This document shows positions 35,809 to 46,497 of a stretch of 64,000 nucleotides of DNA, in pieces. The notes beneath the pieces are model-generated. The model saw only the letters and a program-made list of their open reading frames with translations. It was not told the DNA's origin and did not search any database. Source of the DNA: Hyalangium gracile (GTDB lineage: Bacteria > Myxococcota > Myxococcia > Myxococcales > Myxococcaceae). Made by a program: the position numbers and the translations under genes. How positions within the stretch are numbered: the stretch's first letter is position 1; every line of letters starts with the position of its first letter. The DNA is taken from assembly GCF_020103725.1 (NCBI RefSeq), contig NZ_JAHXBG010000008.1, positions 62,001 through 126,000 of the forward strand. Reading direction: 5' to 3'.

Positions 35809-37512
35809 ATGTCCGGTCGACTTGGTGAACTGCTGGTCCGCGAGAACCTCATCACCGTGCAAGCGCTACGCAAAGCGCAAGAGGAGTCGCAGAAGAGCGG
35901 TGCGCGCATCGGCACGGCCCTCATCAAGACGGGGGCCATCGAGGAGTCCAAGCTCACGGACTTCCTGTCCAAGCAGTATGGCGTGCCGGCCATCAACCTG
36001 AAGGACTTCGACATCGACCCGGAGATCATCAAGCTGGTCCCCAAGGAGGTCGCCGAGAAGCACCTGGTCATCCCCGTCAACCGCGCCGGCCCGTCGCTCA
36101 TCGTCGCGATGTGCGATCCGTCCAACATCTACGCGGTGGACGACCTGAAGTTCCTCACCGGCTACAACATCGAGTCGGTGGTGGCCTCGGAGATCTCCAT
36201 CCGCGAGGCCATCGAGCGCTACTACGCGGAGAAGGGCCCCTCGCTGGACGCCATCGTCGGCGAGCTGAACGACGCGGACATCGAGGTCGCCAAGGAAGAG
36301 GACGACAACATCGAGGAGATGGCCAAGGCCGCGGACGACGCGCCGGTGGTCAAGCTGGTGAACCTCATCCTCATGGACGCCATCAAGAAGGGCGCGTCCG
36401 ACATCCACGTGGAGCCGTACGAGAAGGACTTCCGCGTGCGCTTCCGCATCGACGGCTCGCTGTACGAAGTCATGCGCCCGCCGATGAAGCTGCGCAACGC
36501 CATCACCAGCCGTCTGAAGATCATGGCGGAGCTGGACATCTCCGAGCGCCGCCTGCCGCAGGACGGCCGCATCAAGATCAAGATGGGTGGCGGCAAGGAG
36601 ATGGACTTCCGCGTCAGCGTGTGCCCCACGCTGTTCGGCGAGAAGGTCGTCATGCGTCTGTTGGACAAGTCGAACCTCCAGCTGGACATGACGAAGCTGG
36701 GCTTCGATCCGCAGCCGCTGGCCTGGTTCCAGGAGGCCATCAACCGTCCATACGGCATGGTGCTGGTGACGGGCCCCACGGGCTCCGGCAAGACGACGAC
36801 GCTGTACTCGGCGCTCTCGTCGCTCAACCAGATCGACACCAACATCTCCACCGCCGAGGACCCGGTCGAGTTCAACTTCGCCGGCATCAACCAGGTGCAG
36901 ATGCATGAAGACATCGGCCTGAACTTCGCCGCGGCGCTGCGCTCCTTCCTGCGTCAGGACCCCGACATCATCATGATCGGCGAGATCCGAGACTTCGAGA
37001 CGGGCGAGATCGCGGTGAAGGCGGCGCTCACGGGCCACCTGGTGCTCTCCACGCTGCACACCAACGACGCCCCGGGCACGGTGAGCCGTCTGCTCAACAT
37101 GGGCATCGAGCCCTTCCTCGTGACGGCCTCGCTGAACCTCATTCTGGCCCAGCGTCTGTGCCGCCGTCTGTGCAAGGAGTGCAAGCGCCCGGCGGCCGAC
37201 GTGGACGAGAAGGCCCTCATCGACGCGGGCGTGCCCCCGGAGAAGATCGGCACCTTCACCATGTACGAGAAGGTTGGCTGCCGCGAGTGCAATGACCGTG
37301 GCTACCGTGGCCGCGTGGCCGTCTACGAGGTCATGCCCTTCTGGGACGGCCTCAAGGAGCTGGTCATCAACGGCGCCTCGGCCAGCGAGCTCAAGCAGGA
37401 GGCCATCCGCCTCGGAATGAGCTCCCTGCGCATGTCCGCCCTGGCGAAGATGATGGACGGCGTCACCACGCTCGAAGAGGTGGTGGGCAACACCGCTCCG
37501 GACCGCTTCTAG
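35809..37512 (+). CDS. pilB: type IV pilus extension ATPase PilB
   Basis: 567 residues from ATG 35809. The N-terminal GSPII_E domain occupies about 1-160 (MSGRLGELLVRENLIT, YGVPAINL). An acidic linker (EVAKEEDDNIEEM) precedes the ATPase: SDIHVEPY, Walker A GPTGSGKTT, Asp box, Walker B IIMIGEIRD and the His box HLVLSTLHTNDAP. Four Cys form the PilB zinc site (CRRLCKEC and CREC). It is a hexameric ATPase that drives pilin polymerisation at the inner face of the membrane. The N-terminal type domain binds c-di-GMP in some PilB/MshE proteins. It leads the pilB-T-C-S-R run. Confidence 0.97.
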   Translation: MSGRLGELLVRENLITVQALRKAQEESQKSGARIGTALIKTGAIEESKLTDFLSKQYGVPAINLKDFDIDPEIIKLVPKEVAEKHLVIPVNRAGPSLIVAMCDPSNIYAVDDLKFLTGYNIESVVASEISIREAIERYYAEKGPSLDAIVGELNDADIEVAKEEDDNIEEMAKAADDAPVVKLVNLILMDAIKKGASDIHVEPYEKDFRVRFRIDGSLYEVMRPPMKLRNAITSRLKIMAELDISERRLPQDGRIKIKMGGGKEMDFRVSVCPTLFGEKVVMRLLDKSNLQLDMTKLGFDPQPLAWFQEAINRPYGMVLVTGPTGSGKTTTLYSALSSLNQIDTNISTAEDPVEFNFAGINQVQMHEDIGLNFAAALRSFLRQDPDIIMIGEIRDFETGEIAVKAALTGHLVLSTLHTNDAPGTVSRLLNMGIEPFLVTASLNLILAQRLCRRLCKECKRPAADVDEKALIDAGVPPEKIGTFTMYEKVGCRECNDRGYRGRVAVYEVMPFWDGLKELVINGASASELKQEAIRLGMSSLRMSALAKMMDGVTTLEEVVGNTAPDRF

Positions 37513-37560
37513 GCTTCACCTTCCTCCTCACACTTCACCGCAGCTCGAAGGACTTCCTCC

Positions 37561-38673
37561 GTGGCAAACCTGCACCAGCTTCTGAAGGCGATGGTCGAGA
37601 AGGGCGCTTCCGACCTCCACATCACCACTGGCTCCCCGCCGCAGCTCCGCGTGGACGGAGAGTTGGTGCCGCTGAAGACGGCGCCCCTCACGCCGGTGGA
37701 GACCAAGCAGCTCTGCTACTCGATCCTCACGGACGCCCAGAAGCACAAGTTCGAGGAGGACAACGAGCTGGACCTGTCCTTCGGCGTGAAGGGCCTGTCG
37801 CGCTTCCGCGCCAACATCTACATGCAGCGCGGCGCGGTGGCCGGCGCGTTCCGGACCATTCCGTTCAAGATCCTGACGTTCGCCGAGCTGGGGCTGCCGC
37901 CGGTGGTGGCGGAGCTGGTGAAGCGTCCTCGCGGCCTCATCCTGGTGACGGGCCCCACGGGCTCGGGCAAGTCCACGACGCTGGCCTCGATGATCGACAA
38001 GATCAACACCGAGCGTCATGAGCACATCATGACGATCGAGGACCCGATCGAGTACCTGCACCCGCACAAGAACTGCCTGGTGAACCAGCGCGAGGTGGGC
38101 GCGGACACGCGCAACTTCAAGACGGCGCTCAAGTACATCCTGCGTCAGGACCCGGACGTGGTGCTGGTGGGCGAGCTGCGAGACCTGGAGACCATCGAGG
38201 CGGCGCTCACCATCGCGGAGACGGGCCACACCTGCTACGCCACGCTGCACACCAACAGCGCGGTGCAGACCATCAACCGCGTGCTGGACGTGTTCCCGCC
38301 GTACCAGCAGCCGCAGGTGCGCGCCCAGCTCTCCTTCGTGCTCGAGGGCGTGATGAGCCAGTCGCTGGTGGCCAAGGCGGGCGGCCCCGGCCGCGTGCTG
38401 GCGCTGGAGGTGATGGTGCCCACGCCCGCTATCCGCAACCTCATCCGCGAGGACAAGGTGCACCAGGTGTACTCCTCGATGCAGGTCGGCCAGGCCAAGT
38501 ACGGCATGCAGACCTTCAACCAGGCCCTGGCGGCGCTGTTGGCGCGGCGGCTGATCAGCCAGGAAGAGGCCTTTGGCCGCTCGAGTGATCCCGAGGAGTT
38601 GCGCAACATCCTGGCGGGCAGTGTTCCCGGTGGTGCCCCGCAGCGGCCAGGCGGCGGAGCCCCCGGCCGTTAG
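37561..38673 (+). CDS. pilT: type IV pilus retraction ATPase PilT
   Basis: 370 residues, GTG start at 37561 with AAGGA eight bases ahead. Family features: KGASDLHIT and FRANIYMQRGAVAGAFR in the N-terminal PAS-like domain, Walker A GPTGSGKST, Asp box MTIEDPIEYLH, Walker B VVLVGELRDLET, His box CYATLHTNSA, and AIRNLIREDKVHQVYSSMQ near the C-terminus, a retraction-ATPase signature. It ends in a Gly/Pro tail. PilT depolymerises the pilus to pull the cell forward in S-motility. It sits 48 bases after pilB. Confidence 0.97.
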   Translation: MANLHQLLKAMVEKGASDLHITTGSPPQLRVDGELVPLKTAPLTPVETKQLCYSILTDAQKHKFEEDNELDLSFGVKGLSRFRANIYMQRGAVAGAFRTIPFKILTFAELGLPPVVAELVKRPRGLILVTGPTGSGKSTTLASMIDKINTERHEHIMTIEDPIEYLHPHKNCLVNQREVGADTRNFKTALKYILRQDPDVVLVGELRDLETIEAALTIAETGHTCYATLHTNSAVQTINRVLDVFPPYQQPQVRAQLSFVLEGVMSQSLVAKAGGPGRVLALEVMVPTPAIRNLIREDKVHQVYSSMQVGQAKYGMQTFNQALAALLARRLISQEEAFGRSSDPEELRNILAGSVPGGAPQRPGGGAPGR

Positions 38674-38729
38674 TTATGGGTTTTGAAGACGCGCGGTAGA
38701 GTGGCAGTCCCCCGCGGAGGTCCAGAGTC

Positions 38730-39968
38730 ATGGCGGCACCAGCACAGAAGCAGGCAATTCAAAAGAAGACCACCCAATGGCTCTGGGAGGCCAAGACCAA
38801 GGGCGGGGAGACCAAGAAGGGAGAGATGGAGGCCGGTGACGCCGAGGCGGTCAACGCGCGCCTCAAGTCCCTGGGTCTCAATCCCGTCAAGGTCAAGAAG
38901 AAGCCTTACGAGATCAACATCAACATCGGCAGCGGAGTGACGGGCAAGGACATCCTCGTCTTCACCCGTCAGTTCGCGACGATGATCGACGCCGGCCTCC
39001 CGCTGGTGCAGTGTCTGGACATCCTGGGCAGCCAGATGGACAACCCCGCCTTCAAGCGCGTGGTGTTCGCCATCAAGGGCAAGGTGGAGCAGGGCTCCAC
39101 CTTCGCGGACGCGCTCAAGGAGCACCCCAAGGTCTTCGACGAGCTCTTCGTGCAGCTGTGCGCCGCGGGCGAGGTGGGCGGTATCCTCGACACCATCCTC
39201 AACCGTCTGGCGGCCTACCGCGAGAAGGCGGAGAAGCTCAAGCGCAAGGTCAAGAGCGCGATGACCTACCCGGCCATCGTCATCCTGGTCGCCATCGGCG
39301 TGACGGCGCTGCTACTGCTCAAGGTGACGCCAGTGTTCGCCAAGATGTTCGCGGACTTCGGCTCGGCGCTGCCGGCACCCACCCAGTTCGTGGTGGACAT
39401 GTCCGAGTGGCTGCAGAACTACATCTTCCACCTGCTGGGCAGCATCGGCTCGGTCGTCTTCTTCTTCGTCTACACCTACAAGAACCCGAAGGGTCGGAAG
39501 ATCCTGGACAAGGTGATGCTGAAGATGCCGCTGTTCGGGCCCGTCATCCGCAAGGTGGCGGTGGCGCGCTTCACCCGTACGCTCGGCACGATGATCTCCT
39601 CGGGCGTGCCCATCCTGGACGCGCTGGACGTGACGGCGAAGACGGCCGGTAACCGCACGGTGGAAGAGGCCATCTATTACGTCCGCGGGAAGATCGCCGA
39701 GGGTAAGAACATCGCCGGCCCGCTGCTGGAGACGGGCGTGTTCCCCTCCATGGTGGTGCAGATGATCGGCGTCGGCGAGGCGACGGGCGCCATGGACGCG
39801 ATGCTCAACAAGATCGCCGACTTCTACGACGACGAGGTGGACACGGCCGTCGCCGGCCTCACGGCGATGATCGAGCCGCTGCTGATGGTGTTCCTGGGCG
39901 GCGTGGTGGGTGGCTTCCTCATCGCGATGTACCTGCCCATCTTCTCCATCGCCGGCGCCATCAAGTAG
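38730..39968 (+). CDS. pilC: type IV pilus inner-membrane platform protein PilC
   Basis: 412 residues from ATG 38730 with GGAGG nine bases ahead. Two GspF domains are each followed by membrane helices (about 170-190 and 220-240, then 375-400). Motifs are LVFTRQFATMIDAGLPLVQ and RFTRTLGTMISSGVPILDAL, with the paired FxEP/GE element VGEATGAMDAML. An N-terminal segment (WLWEAKTKGGETKKGEMEA) matches other PilC proteins. PilC sits in the inner membrane and couples PilB/PilT rotation to pilin insertion or removal. Confidence 0.97.
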   Translation: MAAPAQKQAIQKKTTQWLWEAKTKGGETKKGEMEAGDAEAVNARLKSLGLNPVKVKKKPYEININIGSGVTGKDILVFTRQFATMIDAGLPLVQCLDILGSQMDNPAFKRVVFAIKGKVEQGSTFADALKEHPKVFDELFVQLCAAGEVGGILDTILNRLAAYREKAEKLKRKVKSAMTYPAIVILVAIGVTALLLLKVTPVFAKMFADFGSALPAPTQFVVDMSEWLQNYIFHLLGSIGSVVFFFVYTYKNPKGRKILDKVMLKMPLFGPVIRKVAVARFTRTLGTMISSGVPILDALDVTAKTAGNRTVEEAIYYVRGKIAEGKNIAGPLLETGVFPSMVVQMIGVGEATGAMDAMLNKIADFYDDEVDTAVAGLTAMIEPLLMVFLGGVVGGFLIAMYLPIFSIAGAIK

Positions 39969-39978
39969 AGCCTCGCCG

Positions 39979-41602
39979 GTGACATCCAGTCGAGCCGCGG
40001 TGCTCCCTCCGCTGCCGGGGGAGCCCGAGCTGCGCGTCCGGTTGACGTGGCTCACCGTCTTCCGGACCGTCGCGACCAGTCTGCTCCTGGCGGTGTTCGC
40101 GCTGCGGCTGCTCGCCTCGTCTCCCACGAGCGAGCTGTCGCGCCAGGACACGCTGGGCTTCGTCGGAATCGGGACGGTCTACCTCCTCACCCTCATCTAC
40201 GGGCTGTGGCTGCGGCGAGGCCAGGTGGGCCGGGTCGCGGCGATGGTGCAGGTGGCGGGGGACGTGCTGATCGCCTCGGGCCTGGTGTCCATCACCGGCG
40301 GGGCGGACTCGCCGTTCAGCTTCACGTACTCGCTGGCCGTCATCGCCGCCTCCATCCTCCTGTCGCAGCGGGGGGCCTTCGTGACGGCGGCGGCGTGCTC
40401 GGGGGCGTATGGGGCCATCGTCCTCACGCACCTGCTGCGGCTGAGCGCGCATCCGCCCGCGGCCATGGTGGTGCGCTTCAGCTTCACCTTCGCCAGCAAC
40501 GTCCTGGCGCACTTCCTGATCGCCGTGCTGGCCGGCTACCTCAGCCGGCAGCTGCTGGCGGCCGGTGGGCGGCTGTCGGCGAGCCAGGCGGACCTCAAGC
40601 GGCTGGCCACGCTCCACGAGCAGATCCTCGACAGCACGCCCTCGGGGCTGCTCACGTGCGAGGAGGACGGGAGCGTCACCTTCATCAACCGCGCGGCCCT
40701 GAGCATCCTCGGCCTGGAGGAGGGGGCGGTGAGCCACCGGCAGGTGCAGGAGCTGTTGCCCGGGCTGCCGGGGATGGAGCGGGTGCCGCGCTCCGAGCTG
40801 AAGGTGGAGACGCCGAAGGGGCCTCGCATCCTGGGGCTGACGCTGGCGCCGCTGGAGGGCACGGGCCGCGCCACGCGCCTCATCGTCTTCCAGGACTTGA
40901 CGGCGCTGCGGCGCGCCGAGGACGAGCTGCGGCGGGCGGACCGGCTGGCGGCGCTGGGGACGCTGGCGGCGCAGCTGGCGCATGAGATTCGCAACCCGCT
41001 GGCGGCGATGCGCGGCTCGGCGCAGATGCTCGCGCAGGACGGCTCGGAGGATCCGGGGGTGTCGCGGCTGACGGCCATCCTGCTGCGCGAGTCGGACAGG
41101 CTCTCTCGGCTGGTGGAGGAGTTCCTGCGCTTCGCGCGGCCGCCGAAGCCGGTGCGCCGGGGGGTGGAGCTGGAGCAGCTCGTCCAGGAGACGATGGAGA
41201 TGCTCCAGACGGATCCGCTCAGCCGGGGGGTGGAGCTGGAGATGGACCTGCGGCCGGTGTCGGCCACGGTGGATCCGGATCAGCTGCGGCAGGTGCTCCT
41301 CAACCTGGCGCGCAACGCCTTCGAGGCGGCGGGAGCGGGGGGGCGGGTGCGCGTGTCCCTGGCGGGGGAGGGAGGGATGGCGCGGCTGTGTGTGTGGGAC
41401 TCGGCGGGGGCCATTCCGGAGTCACACCTGGGGCGTATCTTCGAGCCATTCTTCACCACGCGCAGTGGCGGGACGGGATTGGGGCTGGCTACGGCATACT
41501 CCATCGTGCGGTCGCACGAGGGCCGTCTCCAGGTGACGTCCACCCCCGAGGCGGGGACGGAGTTCACGGTGGAGCTGCCGCTGGCCGCGGAGGAGGTGCA
41601 GG

Positions 41603-41625
<23 letters not shown>
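39979..41625 (+). CDS. pilS: sensor histidine kinase PilS
   Basis: 548 residues, GTG start at 39979, ten bases after pilC; earlier in-frame codons would overlap pilC. Six short membrane helices (about 20-175) make the PilS sensor region. A PAS domain follows (ILDSTPSGLLTCEEDGSVTFIN), then HisKA with the acceptor His in LAHEIRNPLAAMRGS, N-box NLARNAFEAAG and GTGLGLATAYSIV. In M. xanthus PilS negatively affects pilA expression through PilR, and in Pseudomonas PilS senses pilin in the membrane. The 3' end overlaps pilR by 23 bases. Confidence 0.93.
41591..41605 (+). promoter_or_regulatory. ribosome binding site for the GTG start of pilR
   Basis: AGGAGGT (41591-41597) lies five bases before GTG 41603, inside the 3' end of pilS. 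This near-perfect site fixes the pilR start and couples its translation to pilS. Confidence 0.75.
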
Positions 41626-42997
<1,372 letters not shown>

Positions 42998-43043
42998 GCC
43001 CCGGAAGGGAGGGAGGGCTCTCGAGAGGCCCTCCCCGTTCGCC

Positions 43044-43814
43044 TTACTTGAAGTCGCGGCGCGAGAAGAGGATGACGGCGATGCCGATCATCACCGCGGC
43101 GTAGGCCACCGCGTAGAGCATGGAGGGCGCCAGCTCCGAGAAGGGCGTGGGTAGCTCGTACGTGGCCTGGACGCGGTAGTTGAGCCGCGAGAGGTTGGGC
43201 AGCGCGTAGTAGACGCCCTTGCCCACCCACTGGAGCAGGGGGCTGTCGGCCTTGCGCGACATCTCGTAGATGTCGCCGCCCAGGTGGCCGGCGAAGTACG
43301 CGCCGATCGTCACCGTGGCGGACACCATCTGGCTGGAGAAGCTGGACATCGCGAAGCCGATGCTGCTGAGCACCAGCAGCTCGAAGAAGAGCATGAAGAT
43401 GGCGACGAGCTGGGCCTGGGTGAAGACCGTCCCATAGAGGGCGATCTGCCCGAAGAAGAGCAGCCCCATGGCCACCAGCAGCACTCCCAGCGTCAGCATG
43501 TTGCCGGCGAAGCGCGCGGTGAGGAACAGCCCGCGGGAGATGGGCTTGGAGACGATGAGGAAGAGCGTCTTGCGCTCGATCTCCCGGCTCAGCATGCCGC
43601 TGGACAGGAAGACGGCGAGCAGCACCAGCACGATGCTCATCACCCCGATGCCCACATCGGTGAGCACGCGGTCGAAGGTGGAGACGCTCAGGTTGGTGAG
43701 CAGCGTGGAGGCCACCAGGAGCCCGAAGGCGAAGGCGCCCACCACCACGGTGACGCGGTTGCGGCGGGCCTCCCGGAAGCCGTTGAGCGTGAGAGCAAGG
43801 AACGGCCGCATCAT
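43044..43814 (-). CDS. pilI: ABC transporter permease PilI
   Basis: 256 residues from ATG 43814; this start overlaps the pilH stop. About six membrane helices in ABC-2 style (VTVVVGAFAFGLLVASTLL, VGIGVMSIVLVLLAVFLSSGML, MLTLGVLLVAMGLLFFGQIAL, VAIFMLFFELLVLSSIGFAM). The motif SREIERKTLFLIVSKPISR is shared by ABC-2 permeases. In M. xanthus PilG-H-I are required for pilus assembly or PilA export. The gene lies on the minus strand directly after pilR, in tail-to-tail orientation with it. Confidence 0.9.
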   Translation of the reverse strand: MMRPFLALTLNGFREARRNRVTVVVGAFAFGLLVASTLLTNLSVSTFDRVLTDVGIGVMSIVLVLLAVFLSSGMLSREIERKTLFLIVSKPISRGLFLTARFAGNMLTLGVLLVAMGLLFFGQIALYGTVFTQAQLVAIFMLFFELLVLSSIGFAMSSFSSQMVSATVTIGAYFAGHLGGDIYEMSRKADSPLLQWVGKGVYYALPNLSRLNYRVQATYELPTPFSELAPSMLYAVAYAAVMIGIAVILFSRRDFK

Positions 43815-44782
43815 GACTGAATCTCTCCTCCGACAGTGCCGTGCTTGGCCTCGCTCATCGCCTGGAGGAACAGGTCCTCCAGCGAGAAGCGGGATGGCTG
43901 CAGCTTGGTGACGCGGCCGCCCGCGCTCAGCACGCTCTTGAGCAGCGGCTGCACGTGGGCATCTCCGGCGCGCACCAGCACGCGGTTGGTCAAGTCCTGC
44001 ACCTGCTCGAGCGGGTGGCCCAGGCCGCGCAGCGCCTCCAGCGACAGGCCCTCGATGGTGAGCTCCACCTGCGGCACCTGCGTCGTGAGCAGCTCCTGCA
44101 CGCTGCCCTCGCGCGCAAGCTTGCCGTTGACGAGCACCGCCACCCGGTTACAGAGCGCCTCCACGTCCGGGATGATGTGCGTGCAGAAGAGCACCGTGGT
44201 GCCGCGCTCGCGCTCCTGGAGGATGAGATCGCGGATCTCCCGCCGTCCCACCGGATCCAGGCCGCTGGTCGGCTCGTCCAGGATGAGCAGCTTGGGCCGG
44301 CCGACGATGGCCTGCGCCAGGCCGATGCGCTGCACCATGCCCTTGGAGTAGCGGCGGATCTGCAGGCCGCCGGTGCGGGCCATGCCCACCGCGCCCAGCA
44401 CCTCCTTCACCCGCTGATCCAGGTCCTGCCCGCTCAGCCCCACGAGCTGGCCGGCCAGGCGGACGAACTCCTCGCCCGTGAGGTACTCGTACGGGGCGGG
44501 GTTCTCCGGCAGGAAGCCCACGTTGCGGCGGGCCTCCTTCGCGTCCGGCGCGTGCCCGAAGATGCGGGCCATGCCGCTCGTCGCCTGGACGAGGTTCATG
44601 AGGATCTTGATGGTGGTGGACTTGCCGGCGCCATTGGGGCCGAGCAGGCCATAGACCTGCCCGGGCTGGATGGAGAGGGTGAGGCCCTGAAGTGCCAGAA
44701 CCCGCTTGTTCATCCAGAAGCCCAGCCGATACGTCTTCGACAGGTCCCGGGTCTCGATGGCTAGCGTGTCGGGAGCGCTCAT
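43811..44782 (-). CDS. pilH: ABC transporter ATPase PilH
   Basis: 323 residues from ATG 44782, overlapping the pilG stop by four bases (ATGA). Motifs: Walker A LLGPNGAGKSTT, Q-loop FLPENPAPYEYLT, signature RRYSKGMVQR, Walker B LLILDEPTSGLDP and H-loop FCTHIIPD. The C-terminal 90 residues form the accessory domain often found in ABC-2 exporters. It provides energy for the PilI permease. pilG-pilH-pilI overlap one another and must be translated as one unit. Confidence 0.93.
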   Translation of the reverse strand: MSAPDTLAIETRDLSKTYRLGFWMNKRVLALQGLTLSIQPGQVYGLLGPNGAGKSTTIKILMNLVQATSGMARIFGHAPDAKEARRNVGFLPENPAPYEYLTGEEFVRLAGQLVGLSGQDLDQRVKEVLGAVGMARTGGLQIRRYSKGMVQRIGLAQAIVGRPKLLILDEPTSGLDPVGRREIRDLILQERERGTTVLFCTHIIPDVEALCNRVAVLVNGKLAREGSVQELLTTQVPQVELTIEGLSLEALRGLGHPLEQVQDLTNRVLVRAGDAHVQPLLKSVLSAGGRVTKLQPSRFSLEDLFLQAMSEAKHGTVGGEIQS

Positions 44783-45699
44783 GGGGTGTTTTGGGCTGCG
44801 TCCTGTTGTTGCTGCTGTTGCTTCTGAAGCTTCTTGTCGAACTCCGGCGGCCGCAGGCGGACGCGCCTCATGCTGGAGTAGCTCTTTCCGTCCGGCTCGA
44901 AGCCGATGTAGCCGCCCATGGGATCGGGGGGAATCTCCGGCAGGTCTCCCTTGGCCACCAGCTCCGACATCGTCGCGGGCATCCGGCCCTCGCGCTTCTT
45001 GAAGGCCGCGATGGCGTCGTCCACCTTCACCAGCAGCTGCTCGAGCTGGATCTCCGCGACGCGCTCCTCGAACATCTCGCGCATCTCCGGATCCGTCTCG
45101 TTGTCTCGGAACGCCTCCACCAGCGCGAGCGCGGCGTCGAAGCGGCGGTTGAACGCCAGCATGCGCGAGGCGAACTCCGGCACGTACTTGTTCCGGTTGG
45201 GCAGCGTGGCGGCGATGCGCAGGTGCTCGGCGGCGGCCTCGTGCTCCTCGAAGAAGTAGCTCAGGTTGTAGGCGAGGAACAGGCGCAGGTTGGCGTCCTC
45301 GGGGAACTGCTTCACGCCCTTCTCGAGGATCTTCCGCGCCTCCGCCGTGTTCACCCACTGCTCACGGCCCAGGTTCGTGGGGATGGTGTTGCCCGCGTAC
45401 TGGTAGACCTTGTGGAACTTCGGGTCCAGGTCGGTGACGAGGTCCGCGTAGTAGAAGAGGTCCAGGTACCGGGTGGGGTCCTTGCTCTCGCTGCCACGGC
45501 CGGCGGCCTGGATGGCCTGCAGCCAGTAGTAGTCCGTCACGAGCGAGCGCTGTCCGGCACCCAGCACGCGCAGCATCTCGAGGCGGGGGAGCAGGGGGGC
45601 CCGGTAGGGACCGCGGGGTGGGTCTCGGGGAGGCTCCGAGAGCGCGACCACGGTCCCAAGTCCAGAGAGGATGATCGCCAGTGTCAGGAGGGACTTCAT
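44779..45699 (-). CDS. pilG: TPR-containing PilG
   Basis: 306 residues from ATG 45699. An N-terminal hydrophobic segment (LLTLAIILSGLGTVVALS) acts as signal or anchor. The body contains TPR-like helices (LYYAD-type FYYADLVTDLDPKFHKVY, EARKILEKGVKQFPEDANLRLFLAYNLSYFFEE, LAFNRRFDAALALVEAF). It ends in GGYIGFEPDGKSYSSM and a Gln run (KLQKQQQQQQD) encoded by a CAG/CAA repeat. PilG is the third PilG-H-I component needed for pilus formation in M. xanthus, probably in the periplasm. The upstream neighbour is pilA. Confidence 0.87.
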   Translation of the reverse strand: MKSLLTLAIILSGLGTVVALSEPPRDPPRGPYRAPLLPRLEMLRVLGAGQRSLVTDYYWLQAIQAAGRGSESKDPTRYLDLFYYADLVTDLDPKFHKVYQYAGNTIPTNLGREQWVNTAEARKILEKGVKQFPEDANLRLFLAYNLSYFFEEHEAAAEHLRIAATLPNRNKYVPEFASRMLAFNRRFDAALALVEAFRDNETDPEMREMFEERVAEIQLEQLLVKVDDAIAAFKKREGRMPATMSELVAKGDLPEIPPDPMGGYIGFEPDGKSYSSMRRVRLRPPEFDKKLQKQQQQQQDAAQNTP

Positions 45700-45777
45700 G
45701 GCTTTGTGTGCCGCACACTACCGGCGGGGCGCGCAGCAGACCAGAGGGAGCTCAATCCGCAAGAAGCGTTCGGTTGC

Positions 45778-46416
45778 CTAGTCGCAGTTGACGTCGTTGT
45801 TGACGTTGAACGGCTCGCCGGCGGCAACATTCTCGGCAACGCCACCCGTCGTGGGGCACGCAGGGGTGAGCTGTCCATCCGATGACGAGACCAGCCAGGT
45901 GTCCGCCGAATCGGTAGGGGTGTTGTCTACATCTCCCGCCGCGAAGCCCAGGAAGTCCCAGTTCTCGCCCGTGCCGCGCAGGCCGGGCGACATGGCCAGG
46001 CCGTTCTGGGTGGCCTTGGTGTTCCAGGTGGCGGACAGCGGAGAGACCCAGGTGAAGGTCGGCGGGAAGGAGGTGAACTTGAAGGTGTCCACCCCGACGC
46101 AGTCATCATTGGGGTTCTGGACGATGTTGACGGTGGTCCGATCCTCCACGGTCGTGCAGGGATCGTTCATGTGGTAGCTGTAGCGGTTGCCACGCTCGGG
46201 CGAGAAGCCCGGGACGCGGATCTCCGGGTTGGGCCGCTTGGACAGTGTGCGGAACCCGGTGAACAGCGTCTTGAGGTTGGAGTTGGCCTCGGACTGCCTT
46301 GCGCGTGCCTGGAATCGCAGGAAGTTCGGAATGGCGATGGCCGCCAGGATGCCGATGATGGCAACGACGATCATCAACTCGATCAGCGTGAAGCCGCGCG
46401 AACTCTGCCGGGGCAT
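45778..46416 (-). CDS. pilA: type IV major-type pilin PilA, distal copy
   Basis: 212 residues from ATG 46416. The prepilin leader MPRQSSRG is cleaved before Phe, followed by [20 protein letters not shown] with Glu5. The globular domain ends in [13 protein letters not shown]. Cys are in DPCTT, DDCVG, ACPTT and NCD. It is close to the upstream copy in the N-terminal third and the C-terminal end but differs between. It lacks two Cys that the other copy has. Its start is 22 bases from the terminator of the other copy, so expression probably depends on read-through. pilG follows after 78 bases. Confidence 0.95.
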   Translation of the reverse strand: MPRQSSRGFTLIELMIVVAIIGILAAIAIPNFLRFQARARQSEANSNLKTLFTGFRTLSKRPNPEIRVPGFSPERGNRYSYHMNDPCTTVEDRTTVNIVQNPNDDCVGVDTFKFTSFPPTFTWVSPLSATWNTKATQNGLAMSPGLRGTGENWDFLGFAAGDVDNTPTDSADTWLVSSSDGQLTPACPTTGGVAENVAAGEPFNVNNDVNCD

Positions 46417-46437
46417 GCGGAGGTCCTCCCAAACAAA

Positions 46438-46471
46438 AACAGGCCGGGATGAACGATCATCCCGGCCTGTT
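46438..46471 (-). terminator. perfect hairpin terminator between the two pilA genes
   Basis: Arms 46438-46452 and 46457-46471 are perfect 15-base inverted repeats (core ACAGGCCGGGATGA) with a four-base ACGA loop. On the minus strand a T-rich stretch (TTTTTGTTT) follows. It is an intrinsic terminator for the promoter-proximal pilA placed just ahead of the second pilA. Confidence 0.88.
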
Positions 46472-46497
46472 CAGACATGTTCAGCGATGCGCTGAAA

